Shown piece by piece: positions 50,663 to 60,002 of a DNA stretch of 64,000 nucleotides. The translations under genes and the position numbers were made by a program. The DNA comes from Flagellimonas meridianipacifica (GTDB lineage: Bacteria; Bacteroidota; Bacteroidia; Flavobacteriales; Flavobacteriaceae), in NCBI RefSeq assembly GCF_003001695.1, contig NZ_PVYX01000002.1:1550001-1614000 (forward strand). The letters run 5' to 3'. Each line of letters opens with the position of its first letter. Position 1 is the first letter of the stretch. The notes under the pieces are model-generated. The model worked only from the letters and a program-made list of their open reading frames with translations. It was not told where the DNA came from and did not search any database.

Positions 50663-51703
50663 TTACTTAACGTATTCTATCTTTTCAGCTACATCGGTGT
50701 TTTTGTGGTCAAAGAAACCTTGGTTTTCCATCCATTCATTGCTGTACACCTTACTCATGTATCGTGAACCGTGGTCTGGAAATATAACCACCACATTACT
50801 CTCTTCAGTAAACTCACCTTCCATGTCTAATTGATACAAGGCCTGAACGGCTGCCCCTGTAGTGTATCCTCCAAAAATACCTTCAGTTTTTGCCACTTTT
50901 CTGGCCATGTGGGCACTTTCTGAATCTGTGACCTTCACATATTTATCGATGGTATTGAAATCCGTAGCAGAAGGAATCAAGTTCTTCCCCAAACCTTCAA
51001 TACGGTATGGATAAATCTCATTTCGGTCAAATTCTCCAGTTTCATGAAATTTTTGAAGCACAGAGCCATAGGCGTCCACACCCAAAACTCTGATATCCGG
51101 ATTTTTTTCCTTTAAGTATCTTGCCGTCCCGGAAATAGTGCCTCCCGTACCATTGCAAGCTACCAAATGGGTAATCTGGCCATTGGTCTGTTCCCAAATT
51201 TCAGGTCCGGTTGTTTTATAATGTGCCTCAATATTCAATTCATTGAAATATTGATTGATATAAATTGAGTTGTCAATCTCACTGTGCAATCGCTTAGCAA
51301 CTTCGTAATAGGAACGTGGGTCGTCTGCACTTACGTGTGCAGGACACACATATACCTTGGCTCCCATAGATCTCAACATGTCAATTTTGTCAGGTGAAGA
51401 TTTTGAGCTTACTGCCAAAATGCAATCGTAGCCTTTCACGATACTGACCATAGCCAAACTGAATCCTGTATTCCCCGAGGTAGTCTCTATTATGGTACTA
51501 TCAGGTTTTAGAATTCCTTTTCTTTCGGCTTCTTCAATTATGTAAGAGGCAATCCTATCCTTTGCGGAATGCCCTGGATTGAAAGCTTCCAGTTTCGCAT
51601 AAAAATTACCGGTCAAAGGTTCAGCGATTCGGTTAAGGTGAACTAAGGGGGTACTTCCAATTAAATCAAGAATACTGCTGTAGGCATTTATCTTTTTCTT
51701 CAT
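50663..51703 (-). CDS. Cysteine-synthase-like PLP enzyme, cysteate synthase candidate
   Basis: 346 residues of the fold-type II beta-family. [45 protein letters not shown] has the Schiff-base Lys48. [12 protein letters not shown] (phosphate/substrate loop), [18 protein letters not shown] and [13 protein letters not shown] follow. CysK and CBS usually read NPGGSVKDR; here it is NPGHSAKDR, and length (346 residues) is a little above CysK. In sulfonolipid makers a homologous cysteate synthase uses O-phosphoserine and sulfite. The adjacent AOS gene supports this. It could equally be cysteine synthase or cystathionine beta-synthase. Confidence 0.85.
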   Translation of the reverse strand: MKKKINAYSSILDLIGSTPLVHLNRIAEPLTGNFYAKLEAFNPGHSAKDRIASYIIEEAERKGILKPDSTIIETTSGNTGFSLAMVSIVKGYDCILAVSSKSSPDKIDMLRSMGAKVYVCPAHVSADDPRSYYEVAKRLHSEIDNSIYINQYFNELNIEAHYKTTGPEIWEQTNGQITHLVACNGTGGTISGTARYLKEKNPDIRVLGVDAYGSVLQKFHETGEFDRNEIYPYRIEGLGKNLIPSATDFNTIDKYVKVTDSESAHMARKVAKTEGIFGGYTTGAAVQALYQLDMEGEFTEESNVVVIFPDHGSRYMSKVYSNEWMENQGFFDHKNTDVAEKIEYVK

Positions 51704-51770
51704 ATTGGCTTAGATAAGGGATGGTTTTTGAACTTCAAAAATCATCGGTGCAAAAATAGTATTTTTTATT

Positions 51771-53906
51771 TTACAGGGCTTTTCCTTCTAAATCCAGTAT
51801 AAAACTGTACTCTTTGGCTGTTTCCTTTAGGGATTCGAACCTTCCAGAAGCGCCACCATGACCTGCTTCCATATTCGTATCCAAGTATAAAACGTTGTTA
51901 TCCGTTTTTAATTCTCTCAACTTAGCAACCCATTTGGCGGGTTCCCAATATTGAACTTGTGAATCGTGTAAACCTGTGGAAACATACATGTTGGGATATC
52001 CTTTTGCTTCAACATTATCATAAGGAGAATAGGACTTCATGTAATCGTAGTATTCTTTTTCGTTCGGATTGCCCCATTCATCATATTCACCCGTAGTGAG
52101 AGGAATGGTGTTATCCAACATGGTTGTAACAACATCCACAAAAGGCACTGCCGCTATAACCCCATTATATAGTTCTGGAGCCATATTGACCACAGCTCCC
52201 ATCAATAATCCTCCTGCAGAACCTCCACTGGCATATAAATGCTCAGCGCTAGTGTAGTTTTCACCAATCAAAAACTTGGAACAATCAATAAAATCGGTAA
52301 AGGTATTTTTCTTCCGTAGCAACTTCCCGTCCTCATACCATGGTCTACCTAAATATTCCCCGCCTCTAACATGGGCTATGGCATAAATAAAACCTCTATC
52401 CAACAAACTCAAACGGATGGATGAAAAATAGGGGTCAATAGTATTGCCGTAGGAACCGTATGCATATTGTAGCAAAGGACTTGTGCCATCCATTGGAGTG
52501 TTTTTATGATACACCATGGAAATTGGGACTTTTACTCCGTCACGTGCAGTGGCCCAAACGCGTTTTGTTCTATAGTTTTCCTTATCAAACTTCCCTCCTA
52601 GCACTTCGAGCTCTTTTAAAATGGTCTTGCTCTTTGTTGCCATATCAAAATCGATAATTGCATAAGGAGCGCCCATTTCATTATAAAAATAACGAAGGAT
52701 TTGGGTGTCAAAGTCCAAGTTCACCGACGTCCCGGCAACATAAGTTTCACTACCAAATGGCAAGTAATAGGAATCTGTACTATCCCACTTTGTTATTTTC
52801 AATTCATTCAAGCCATTTTTCCGTTCGGACAACACATAGTAATCTTTGAAAATATCGACATCCTCCAAAAGGACATCTTCCCTATGCGGAATAAACTCTT
52901 CCCAACTATTGGATTCGGTGCTGTTCAATGAAGTTTGCATCAATTTGAAGTTGGTGGCACCATCTTTATTGGTAAGTATGTAAAATCGATCTTGATAGTG
53001 CGAAATTGAGTACTCCAAACCTCTTTCTCTTGGAGAAAACACTTTAAAGTTCCCATTTGGATTGTCAGCTTCAAGGATTTGATATTCCGATGTAAGGGTG
53101 CTTACCGAGCCGATAATAATAAATTCCCGGGATTTGGACTTGTAAACAAACGTATTAAAGGTATCGTCATCTTCATGAAAAACCAACTCATCTTCTTCGG
53201 AAGAGGTACCCAGAATATGCTTGCAAATCTTATCTGCTCTAAGCGTAACAGGGTCTTTTTTAGTGTAGAATAAGGTTTTGTTATCATCCGCCCAAACCGA
53301 GCGTCCCGTAGCATTATCTATTTTATCCGCATATACCTCACCTGTTTGCAAATTCTTGATTTGAATGGTATACTGCCGTCTTGAAACCGTATCGACCGCA
53401 AAAGCTGCCAAGGTATTGTCAGGGCTTATGGAAATACCCCTTAAGTTGAAGAAGTCATGACCTTGAGCCAAAACGTTGCAATCAAACATAACCTCATCTT
53501 TGTTTTTCAAAGTGTCAACTCTCCTCGAATAAATGGGGTACTCCTTTCCTTTTTCGTACTTGGTAATATACCAATATCCATTTAGTTTATAAGGTACAGA
53601 GGAATCGTCTTCTTTTATTCTGGATTTCATCTCCTTGAAGAGCATATCTTGAAAATCCTTGGTATGGGAGGTCATTTTTTGATAATACTCATTCTCCGCA
53701 TTCAAGTAATCCAAAACTTCCTGGTCCGTTCTATCATTCATCCAATAATAATTGTCGATACGGACATCATCATGAATCTTCAAGGATTTCGGAACTTTTT
53801 TGGCCAATGGTGGCGTTATTTCCATAGACGTATTATTTTTTTTACAAGAGCCGACAAAAATAAGGCAGAAAATCAAAAGGAAGGCTAGTGGATGATGAAG
53901 TTTCAT
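51771..53906 (-). CDS. ptrB: S9-family oligopeptidase B-type lipoprotein
   Basis: 711 residues with a lipobox (FCLIFVGSC, Cys about 21). A seven-bladed propeller precedes the C-terminal alpha/beta-hydrolase domain. The catalytic Ser563 is in YASGGSAGGLLMG, Asp648 in GLHDSQVQYWEP and His683 in EAGHGGASGR. IDNYYWMNDRTDQEVLDYLNAENEYYQ is the N-terminal signature of oligopeptidase B, which cleaves peptides after basic residues. Many relatives are cytosolic; here it is a surface or periplasmic lipoprotein. It is divergent from ybaB. Confidence 0.92.
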   Translation of the reverse strand: MKLHHPLAFLLIFCLIFVGSCKKNNTSMEITPPLAKKVPKSLKIHDDVRIDNYYWMNDRTDQEVLDYLNAENEYYQKMTSHTKDFQDMLFKEMKSRIKEDDSSVPYKLNGYWYITKYEKGKEYPIYSRRVDTLKNKDEVMFDCNVLAQGHDFFNLRGISISPDNTLAAFAVDTVSRRQYTIQIKNLQTGEVYADKIDNATGRSVWADDNKTLFYTKKDPVTLRADKICKHILGTSSEEDELVFHEDDDTFNTFVYKSKSREFIIIGSVSTLTSEYQILEADNPNGNFKVFSPRERGLEYSISHYQDRFYILTNKDGATNFKLMQTSLNSTESNSWEEFIPHREDVLLEDVDIFKDYYVLSERKNGLNELKITKWDSTDSYYLPFGSETYVAGTSVNLDFDTQILRYFYNEMGAPYAIIDFDMATKSKTILKELEVLGGKFDKENYRTKRVWATARDGVKVPISMVYHKNTPMDGTSPLLQYAYGSYGNTIDPYFSSIRLSLLDRGFIYAIAHVRGGEYLGRPWYEDGKLLRKKNTFTDFIDCSKFLIGENYTSAEHLYASGGSAGGLLMGAVVNMAPELYNGVIAAVPFVDVVTTMLDNTIPLTTGEYDEWGNPNEKEYYDYMKSYSPYDNVEAKGYPNMYVSTGLHDSQVQYWEPAKWVAKLRELKTDNNVLYLDTNMEAGHGGASGRFESLKETAKEYSFILDLEGKAL

Positions 53907-53964
53907 TAGCGAATTATTTCGTCCAATTTACTACTTTTAACACTGAAATTCTTAATAAAAAAAT

Positions 53965-54291
53965 ATGTTTGGAGATTTAATGGGGATGATGGGCAAATTG
54001 AAAGAAACCCAAGAAAAAGTAAAGGCCACAAAAGAGCGTTTAAACACGGTTATGGTGGATGAAAAGTCTTCTGATGGATTGTTGCATGTTACCTTAACAG
54101 CCAACCGTGAAATCAAATCCATCAACGTCGACGAATCCTTATTACAGGACAAAGAACAGTTGGAAGATTATCTAATACTTACTTTGAATAAGGCCATAGA
54201 GAAAGCAACGCAAGTAAACCAAGCCGAATTAGGTGCAGTTGCAAAAGAAGGAATGCCCAATATTCCAGGAATGGATTCCCTTTTTAAGTAA
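53965..54291 (+). CDS. ybaB: YbaB/EbfC family nucleoid-associated protein
   Basis: 108 residues. It begins [60 protein letters not shown]. It is helical at both ends with a central beta sheet, as in YbaB DNA-binding dimers. The Gly/Ser/Pro-rich end ([15 protein letters not shown]) is typical. It binds DNA and affects nucleoid structure and gene expression. A TACTTTTA at 53932-53939 may be its -7 element. It converges on the threonine aldolase gene 6 bases away. Confidence 0.93.
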   Translation: MFGDLMGMMGKLKETQEKVKATKERLNTVMVDEKSSDGLLHVTLTANREIKSINVDESLLQDKEQLEDYLILTLNKAIEKATQVNQAELGAVAKEGMPNIPGMDSLFK

Positions 54292-54297
54292 AGAACA

Positions 54298-55323
54298 CTA
54301 CCCCAACTCAATTAAGGTTTGCAAAAGAATCGAATGCATTTCATCTGTATAATCCAGATGTGTAACCATTCGCAACTTCCCTTGGCCCATACCGATGATA
54401 GAAATGTGCTTTTGCGCCAATTTGTCCACAAACTCTTTCTCCGATACTCGCGACTCATCCAACTCAAAAATGATAATATTGGTCTCTATGGGTTCCACTT
54501 TTTTCACAAAACTGTGTTCGCTCAATACCTTGCCAATTTCCTGGGCTTTTTCATGATCTTCTTTAAGTCTGTCAATATGATTTTCCAAAGCATATATTGC
54601 TGCGGCCGCTAAAAACCCAGATTGTCGCATACCTCCGCCAAGGACTTTACGTGTTCGTAACGCCTTGTCAATCAACTCTTCATTACCTACCAAAACGGAA
54701 CCAACAGGGCACCCCAAGCCCTTGCTAAAACAAACACTTATGGAATCAAAGAGCTTACCATACTTTTTTGGGTCTTCTTCCTTTTTTACCAAAGCATTCC
54801 AAAGTCGAGCACCATCCAAATGATAGTTCAAACCATGGGTATCACAAACGGTTTTTATCTTTTCAAGTTCACTAAAATCCCAACATGCTCCGCCTCCCTT
54901 GTTCGTAGTGTTCTCAATACAAACCAGACTAGTTAGCGGACTGTGGTAAAAGTCTGGTGGATTAATTGCTTTTTCCACCTGCTCAGCAGTCATCATACCC
55001 CTATGGCCATCCACCAACTTGCAGGACACCCCACTGTTAAAACTGACACCACCACCTTCGTAATTGTAGACATGTGCATATTTATCACATATAAGCTGGT
55101 CTCCGGGTTGGGTGTGCAATTTTATGGCCGTTTGGTTAGTCATCGTGCCACTAGGGAAATAGAGAGCGGATTCCGTTCCAAAAAAATCGGCCACTTTTTC
55201 TTCCAGGGCATTCACTGAAGGGTCATTTTTGAAAACATCATCCCCAACTTGGGCATGCATCATGGCTTTCAGCATTCCTGGAGTAGGCTTGGTAACAGTA
55301 TCGCTAATGAGATTTATCTGCAT
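54298..55323 (-). CDS. ltaE: Low-specificity L-threonine aldolase
   Basis: 341 residues of fold-type I PLP enzymes. DLISDTVTKPTPGMLKAMMHAQVGDDVFKNDPSVNALEEKVADFFGTESALYFPSGTMTNQ, Asp/His/Ala residues in NYHLDGARLWNALVKK, and the PLP-binding Lys201 in SVCFSKGLGCPVGSVLVG match the GLY1/LtaE family, which cleaves threonine to glycine and acetaldehyde. It is cytosolic. It lies 63 bases after the DUF1801-like gene on the same strand. Confidence 0.93.
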   Translation of the reverse strand: MQINLISDTVTKPTPGMLKAMMHAQVGDDVFKNDPSVNALEEKVADFFGTESALYFPSGTMTNQTAIKLHTQPGDQLICDKYAHVYNYEGGGVSFNSGVSCKLVDGHRGMMTAEQVEKAINPPDFYHSPLTSLVCIENTTNKGGGACWDFSELEKIKTVCDTHGLNYHLDGARLWNALVKKEEDPKKYGKLFDSISVCFSKGLGCPVGSVLVGNEELIDKALRTRKVLGGGMRQSGFLAAAAIYALENHIDRLKEDHEKAQEIGKVLSEHSFVKKVEPIETNIIIFELDESRVSEKEFVDKLAQKHISIIGMGQGKLRMVTHLDYTDEMHSILLQTLIELG

Positions 55324-55386
55324 AAACTGAGATTCAAAAGTGAAATTTAAGGCAAATAATTGTATCTCATCTTAGGCTAGAAGCCA

Positions 55387-55749
55387 TTAATAGGGAGAGT
55401 TTTGATTTACTTGGGAAAACAACCATTCAATATCCTCCTTGAGAATTTCCTCCGCACTGGAGAACTTAATTCTTTTTGCATGTTTTCCTTTGCCACTGAA
55501 TTTTAGCCTATCATGGGTTATGGACTCCACATGATGCACATAAAGCATACATGTATCTCCCGAACCTTTCTGAATCCCACAAAGTACATTTTCCTTGCCT
55601 CCCCTGCTGTACAAGGCCAATTTCACCTTGGCCCCTCCAGCAATGGATTCTTCAATATTCTGAAACGATTGATACACGATATCACGCAGAATCAGGCCCA
55701 TTTCAAGAGCTCTCGAATTAGCCTCAAACATATTCTTAAAGTCCTCCAT
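55387..55749 (-). CDS. DUF1801-like small protein
   Basis: 120 residues from the ATG at 55749 (MEDFKNMFEANSRAL); a longer frame to 55833 overlaps the next gene and starts with non-family residues. It contains LILRDIVYQSFQNIEESIAGGAKVKLALYSRGGKENVLCGIQ, ACxLYVHHVESITHDRLKFSGKGKHAKRIKF and ILKEDIEWLFSQV, similar to DUF1801/YdhG-like proteins of about 120 residues. Function is unknown; relatives may bind small ligands. It follows the YCII-type gene by 7 bases. Confidence 0.75.
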   Translation of the reverse strand: MEDFKNMFEANSRALEMGLILRDIVYQSFQNIEESIAGGAKVKLALYSRGGKENVLCGIQKGSGDTCMLYVHHVESITHDRLKFSGKGKHAKRIKFSSAEEILKEDIEWLFSQVNQNSPY

Positions 55750-55756
55750 AGCTACT

Positions 55757-56134
55757 CTAATTACTTTTTTTGTTTTGCAGACAACCGCTATAAAAGGTGC
55801 TGAACTCGAACAACTCCACATCAAAAATGCCATTTGTTACGGAAGGGTCTTTCTCCACTATGGTAACGGCTTTAATACTGTCCTTTGCTCGCAAAAGCAT
55901 AAAACCTTTATCCGAATATCTCCCTCCAATTACAATACTGCCTTCCTTTCTTAACTTTTGAATATGTTTCGAATGTGCATTAAAGAATGGCTGCTGGTCA
56001 AACGTGATTTCATAATTCCAATTTTCTCCCGGAGTATAAATCATCGCGAATACTTTGGTTTCACCTTCAGTCTGTCCTAGACAAACAATAATGGGCAAAA
56101 CCCAGATTAATAAGAAACTAAAATACCTGTTCAT
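55757..56134 (-). CDS. Exported YCII-domain protein
   Basis: 125 residues with a signal peptide (RYFSFLLIWVLPIIVCLGQ). The rest resembles a YCII-like domain (TKVFAMIYTPGENW, FFNAHSKHIQKLRKEGSIVIGGRYSDKGFMLLRAKDSIKAVTIVEKDPSVTNGIFDVELFEF). It has the H-x(3-4)-L and GG/Y placements that line the active cleft in YCII/YciI proteins. YciI proteins are usually cytosolic, so an exported copy is odd. It is in tandem with the DUF1801-like gene. Confidence 0.75.
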   Translation of the reverse strand: MNRYFSFLLIWVLPIIVCLGQTEGETKVFAMIYTPGENWNYEITFDQQPFFNAHSKHIQKLRKEGSIVIGGRYSDKGFMLLRAKDSIKAVTIVEKDPSVTNGIFDVELFEFSTFYSGCLQNKKSN

Positions 56135-56204
56135 TTTACTCTTTTTATAGTGACGAATAAAAGGATTTGAATTGGACCCCTTTTAAAAAAAACAGTTCGG
56201 AAAC

Positions 56205-57047
56205 CTACTGAAACACTCTAATGTAATCAACCACCATTGAACTTTCAGTAAAGCTCGGGTCAATTTCAGGTTCAATGGCAATGTTTAGAAGGAAGTAGTA
56301 CTTTGAATCAAATGGCCAAGTGTCTTTGTTTTTAACCTTTGGATTATATTCGAAATGGGTAATACCATCCACACTGAAAACTATTTTTTCTTTGGTCCAT
56401 TCCATGGCATAGATGTGAAATTTACTTGAAGCATTCTTAATTTTTTGTTCTCCAAAGTTCTTCACTTTGTCTCCGAAACTATCCCCATTGTGTACCGCAC
56501 TTGAAACAAAATCTTGATTCTTGCCCCAATGTTCCATGATATCAATTTCACCACAATTAGGCCATTTAGTAGTTCCATATTTTTCATCCCAATAGGCCCC
56601 ATCCTCATCAATGTTGGTGTTTAACATCCATATTGCGGGCCAGGTTCCTATTCCTTCGGGCAATTTGGCCCTCACTTCCACTTTCCCATAGGTAAAGGCA
56701 AATTTTGAGTTAAGCCGTGCTGAAGTATACTCTTTTTTTACCCCTTGGTCCCTGAATTTTTCCTTTTTCGCTACCAAATTCAAATAGCCATCTTTCACAA
56801 AGGTATTAGCCTCACGGTCCGTATAATGCTGTATGATACCACCCCACCAGCTACCACCGGGCGGAAGTTGTGTTTGATGAAACCATTTTTCGGAGTCAAT
56901 GGGTCCCTCACCATCAAACTCATCAGACCAAACCAGATTTGTAAAAGCGTCCCCTGTTGTCTCTTTTTCTTGAGAGAGCAAATTGGATTGCAGTAGCAAA
57001 CAACCTATTAGTAGATAAAATGGTTTTCCCGTCTTCATTGCTGTCAT
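56205..57047 (-). CDS. Secreted GH16 glucanase (laminarinase type)
   Basis: 280 residues from the ATG at 57047, directly after the cupin stop; a second ATG at 57038 would also serve. A signal peptide (FYLLIGCLLLQSNLLSQ) is followed by the GH16 jelly-roll. The catalytic motif NCGEIDIMEHWG gives Glu167 as nucleophile, Asp169, and Glu172 as acid/base. LVWSDEFDG, GTWPAIWML and WPFDSKYYFLLNIAIEP are typical. The EIDIME form with the extra residue is that of endo-beta-1,3-glucanases, so algal laminarin is a likely substrate. It lacks a CBM or Por tail. Confidence 0.93.
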   Translation of the reverse strand: MTAMKTGKPFYLLIGCLLLQSNLLSQEKETTGDAFTNLVWSDEFDGEGPIDSEKWFHQTQLPPGGSWWGGIIQHYTDREANTFVKDGYLNLVAKKEKFRDQGVKKEYTSARLNSKFAFTYGKVEVRAKLPEGIGTWPAIWMLNTNIDEDGAYWDEKYGTTKWPNCGEIDIMEHWGKNQDFVSSAVHNGDSFGDKVKNFGEQKIKNASSKFHIYAMEWTKEKIVFSVDGITHFEYNPKVKNKDTWPFDSKYYFLLNIAIEPEIDPSFTESSMVVDYIRVFQ

Positions 57048-57398
57048 CTATTCTGGATTGTTCACATTGGTTCTGTCCCCTCTTGTTGTGGGTTGGGATA
57101 TCACTAAAAACTCCAAATCTGTGCCCCCCTCGTTACGTATTTGATGCACAAGATTAGGTTGGATATGAATCCCTTCCCTACTTGGTACCTTTAACACTTC
57201 ATTTTCAATTTCGAAGGTTGCTTCGCCTTTCAAAACATAAAAAAGTTGTTGAGATTTGGAATGGTAGTGCCTAGTTTCTTTCGTGTTTGAGGGCATTAAC
57301 TCCTCAATAACACTTAGCTCGCTTCCTTTAACCAAGTGCCATCCATGACAGTTCTCTCCCCACAAGTAATGTTCTGAATTTTTACGGTTTTTCTTCAT
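57048..57398 (-). CDS. Cupin domain protein
   Basis: 116 residues with a typical small cupin: WGENCHGWHLVKGSELSVIEELMPSNTKETRHYHSKSQQLFYVLKGEATFEIENEVLKVPSREGIHIQPNLVHQIRNEGGTDLEFLVISQP. The metal ligands are likely the two His in RHYHSKSQQ, Gln/Glu in QQLFYVL and His in LVHQI. It could be a sugar isomerase or a ligand binder. Its stop codon abuts the GH16 start, and it begins 21 bases after the DUF5117 gene, so these three are co-transcribed. Confidence 0.88.
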   Translation of the reverse strand: MKKNRKNSEHYLWGENCHGWHLVKGSELSVIEELMPSNTKETRHYHSKSQQLFYVLKGEATFEIENEVLKVPSREGIHIQPNLVHQIRNEGGTDLEFLVISQPTTRGDRTNVNNPE

Positions 57399-57419
57399 GG
57401 GTAAAGAAACTGTTCACTG

Positions 57420-59816
57420 TTAATCCATACAATCCATCCCAATGGGTGAGCCATCTGGAATTTTTGGAGCAGCAATCACCTTAAATGCCGTTGGTATCTT
57501 CAAGAAAGCATCTATACGTCTTACCATTTCTTCCGACACTGCATTTTTAGTGCCCTCCAATAGATTTTTTCGGATTTCCTTTAAATGTTGGGTAGCTATT
57601 CCATTCACTTGGGGATGTACTTTTTTGTGTGCCGCCAAGTTCATGATATGGTACAATACCCTAAAATTGATAGTATTTTGCACTTCCTGCCAATATTCAT
57701 CCCTATGTTTTTTCTGAAGGGTATTTATAGTTAGTTCTTTAAACACATCACCAAGCCCAATTTGATTATCGTTCAAGCTCTTTTGTTGAATCAAACGTGA
57801 AGCACGTTCAGGATGCAACAACAATCCCAAAGTCATATCCGCAGAAGTTTCCGCAGCAGATAGAGCATCGAAAGAAACCCCGGCCCTTCCTTTAAAAGAT
57901 TCTCTGGAACGACTATAGCCGATAGCCCTTGGTGGAAATAATTCCAACTTATTTTTAGGGATAGCTATAACAGAAGCATCCAAGGTGGTTAAAATAGCTT
58001 TTAATGCATTCTCCTGGTTGCTAGAATTTATCGGATAAACGGTTCGTTGCCCATCGCCTTTTACAGTATAGTTATAATCCAAACCGCCTATCATTTTGGA
58101 AACTGCTTCAGTTTGGTATCTATGGAAGAAGTATAAAGGGGCAAATACATCCTCCAATGTGGAGTTTGCTTCACCAGAGCGGATATTGTCTATTGAAAAA
58201 TTGGAAATACCAACTTTACGTATTTCCAGCACCTTTTCAAGTTCTTGAGAGGCACTAGCTCCATTGTCCCAAAGATGACCATACGCATGGGCTCCGCCCA
58301 TAGGTCGTGCATCTTGGTCTGATATGTAGCGTAAACCATCGTCTTGTGCTTTTTTCAAAATGGCATTCAACCCCTCTTTTTCTGTAGTGCCAGATGGAAA
58401 ATCTGCATAAGAATAGGCCACGGTCACCTTGTCCCACTCCCCAATTCCAGTGTCGTAAGCATTTGAAAAATCTATGGAGTTTCCATTAAGTTCAAATTGG
58501 GGATGCGGATAATCCATAACAGAAGCCCTATTATTTGTACTTGCCGCAAAATTGTGGGCAAATCCCAAGGTATGTCCTATTTCGTGAGCAGAAAGCTGCC
58601 GAATTCTAGCCAAGGCCAGTTCCAGCATGGGTTGATAATTATCATCACGTTCTGCAAAAGGTTTGTTCATTAGAGCCTGGGCTATCAAAAAATCCTGACG
58701 AATGCGAAGACTTCCCAAACTTACATGGCCCTTTATTATTTCTCCCGTTCTGGGGTCCGTAACGCTGCTTCCATAACTCCAACCTCTTGTGGAACGATGT
58801 ACCCATTGAATCACGTTATAGCGTACATCCAAAGGGTCCGCGTCATCTGGAAGTACTTTAAGTTGAAAAGCATCTTTATATCCAATAGCTTCAAAAGCTT
58901 GGTTCCACCATTTTCCGCCCTCCAAAAGTGCTGAACGTACGGGTTCGGGTGTGCCATTATCCAAATAATAAATTATGGGTTCCACAGCCTCACTGACCTC
59001 TGCATTAGGGTTTTTCTTTTCCAATCGATGCCTTCTTACAAAGCGTTTCAAAATGGGTTCTTGAACAGGAGTAGCATAGTCATAGTACGTGAATGGGTAC
59101 GACCCGCAACGTGGGTCAAAAACACGTTTTTTATACCCCTCGTCCGGTAATTCTATTAATGAATGATGCTGGGCAACGGTTACCAAATTGGGATTTGGAG
59201 TTACCGAACGAATCCAATCTCCTTGTGGCGTCCCCTTAAAGGTTAAAGTCATATCGAATTCCACGTTCTTCGGAAACGCCTTGGTACGTTCAAAAGCAAA
59301 TGCGCTTTTTGATTTATCCAAGCTATAACTACCTTGTTTTCTACTCTTTAATCGTGCGGAAACCCCATGGGCATCGCGCATAAGAAATTCTGTAATATCT
59401 ATAAGATAGTGTCCCTTGGATTCCTCAACTATTGGAAAACCAAAAAGAATGGATTTAGCAAAAGCCTGTTCCACTGACTTCTTTTCCAGTTCATTTTTGG
59501 TCAACGCTCTAAACTTTAAGTTAGGTTGTACCAAAAGCAATTTGTTTCCCGCCTTTTTGAAATAAACAACTTGTTCATTGCCCAATTGCCCCCTATCCAA
59601 TCCAATATCATTACTTCCTATTCCACTGCTTAGGGAATACACGTACAAGAAGGCTTGATTAAGTGCCTCAACATCCAAATAAATCTTGTCTTTGGCATCA
59701 TCATAGTAAAAGTCAAAAAAGCCATCAAATTTTTGATAGTCTTTGGTTTTGTCGAAGGTCTGTGCTGATAAAATTCCAAAAGTAAAAAGGAACAATAGCA
59801 GGTAGTTGTTTTTCAT
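57420..59816 (-). CDS. Exported DUF5117-type zinc metalloprotease
   Basis: 798 residues from the ATG at 59816 (MKNNYLLLFLFTFGILSAQ); a TTG three codons upstream is less likely. N-terminal DUF5118/5117-like domains span about 20-380 (FDGFFDFYYDDAKDKIYLDVE, AFAFERTKAFPKNVEFDMTLTF). The zinc site HEIGHTLGFAH lies at 411-421 with three His and the catalytic Glu412. The DUF4953-like C-terminal part includes ASVMDYPHPQFEL, a Met-turn-type motif. It degrades protein outside the cytoplasm. It is the first gene of the cupin/GH16 group. Confidence 0.9.
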   Translation of the reverse strand: MKNNYLLLFLFTFGILSAQTFDKTKDYQKFDGFFDFYYDDAKDKIYLDVEALNQAFLYVYSLSSGIGSNDIGLDRGQLGNEQVVYFKKAGNKLLLVQPNLKFRALTKNELEKKSVEQAFAKSILFGFPIVEESKGHYLIDITEFLMRDAHGVSARLKSRKQGSYSLDKSKSAFAFERTKAFPKNVEFDMTLTFKGTPQGDWIRSVTPNPNLVTVAQHHSLIELPDEGYKKRVFDPRCGSYPFTYYDYATPVQEPILKRFVRRHRLEKKNPNAEVSEAVEPIIYYLDNGTPEPVRSALLEGGKWWNQAFEAIGYKDAFQLKVLPDDADPLDVRYNVIQWVHRSTRGWSYGSSVTDPRTGEIIKGHVSLGSLRIRQDFLIAQALMNKPFAERDDNYQPMLELALARIRQLSAHEIGHTLGFAHNFAASTNNRASVMDYPHPQFELNGNSIDFSNAYDTGIGEWDKVTVAYSYADFPSGTTEKEGLNAILKKAQDDGLRYISDQDARPMGGAHAYGHLWDNGASASQELEKVLEIRKVGISNFSIDNIRSGEANSTLEDVFAPLYFFHRYQTEAVSKMIGGLDYNYTVKGDGQRTVYPINSSNQENALKAILTTLDASVIAIPKNKLELFPPRAIGYSRSRESFKGRAGVSFDALSAAETSADMTLGLLLHPERASRLIQQKSLNDNQIGLGDVFKELTINTLQKKHRDEYWQEVQNTINFRVLYHIMNLAAHKKVHPQVNGIATQHLKEIRKNLLEGTKNAVSEEMVRRIDAFLKIPTAFKVIAAPKIPDGSPIGMDCMD

Positions 59817-60002
59817 AGTGTTCAATTATCCTCTAAAAATAACCAAAAACTAAAACTTTTATCCACTAATACTTCCGCCAGAAACTAAAAGCAGAATCCT
59901 CAACTTTAATCAGCTTTAATTAGATATTACTCATTAGAATGTTATTTTTTTATGAATATCTCATTGGTTTTTCCTTAAAATTCCATTAATTTTTCTCTTC
60001 AA

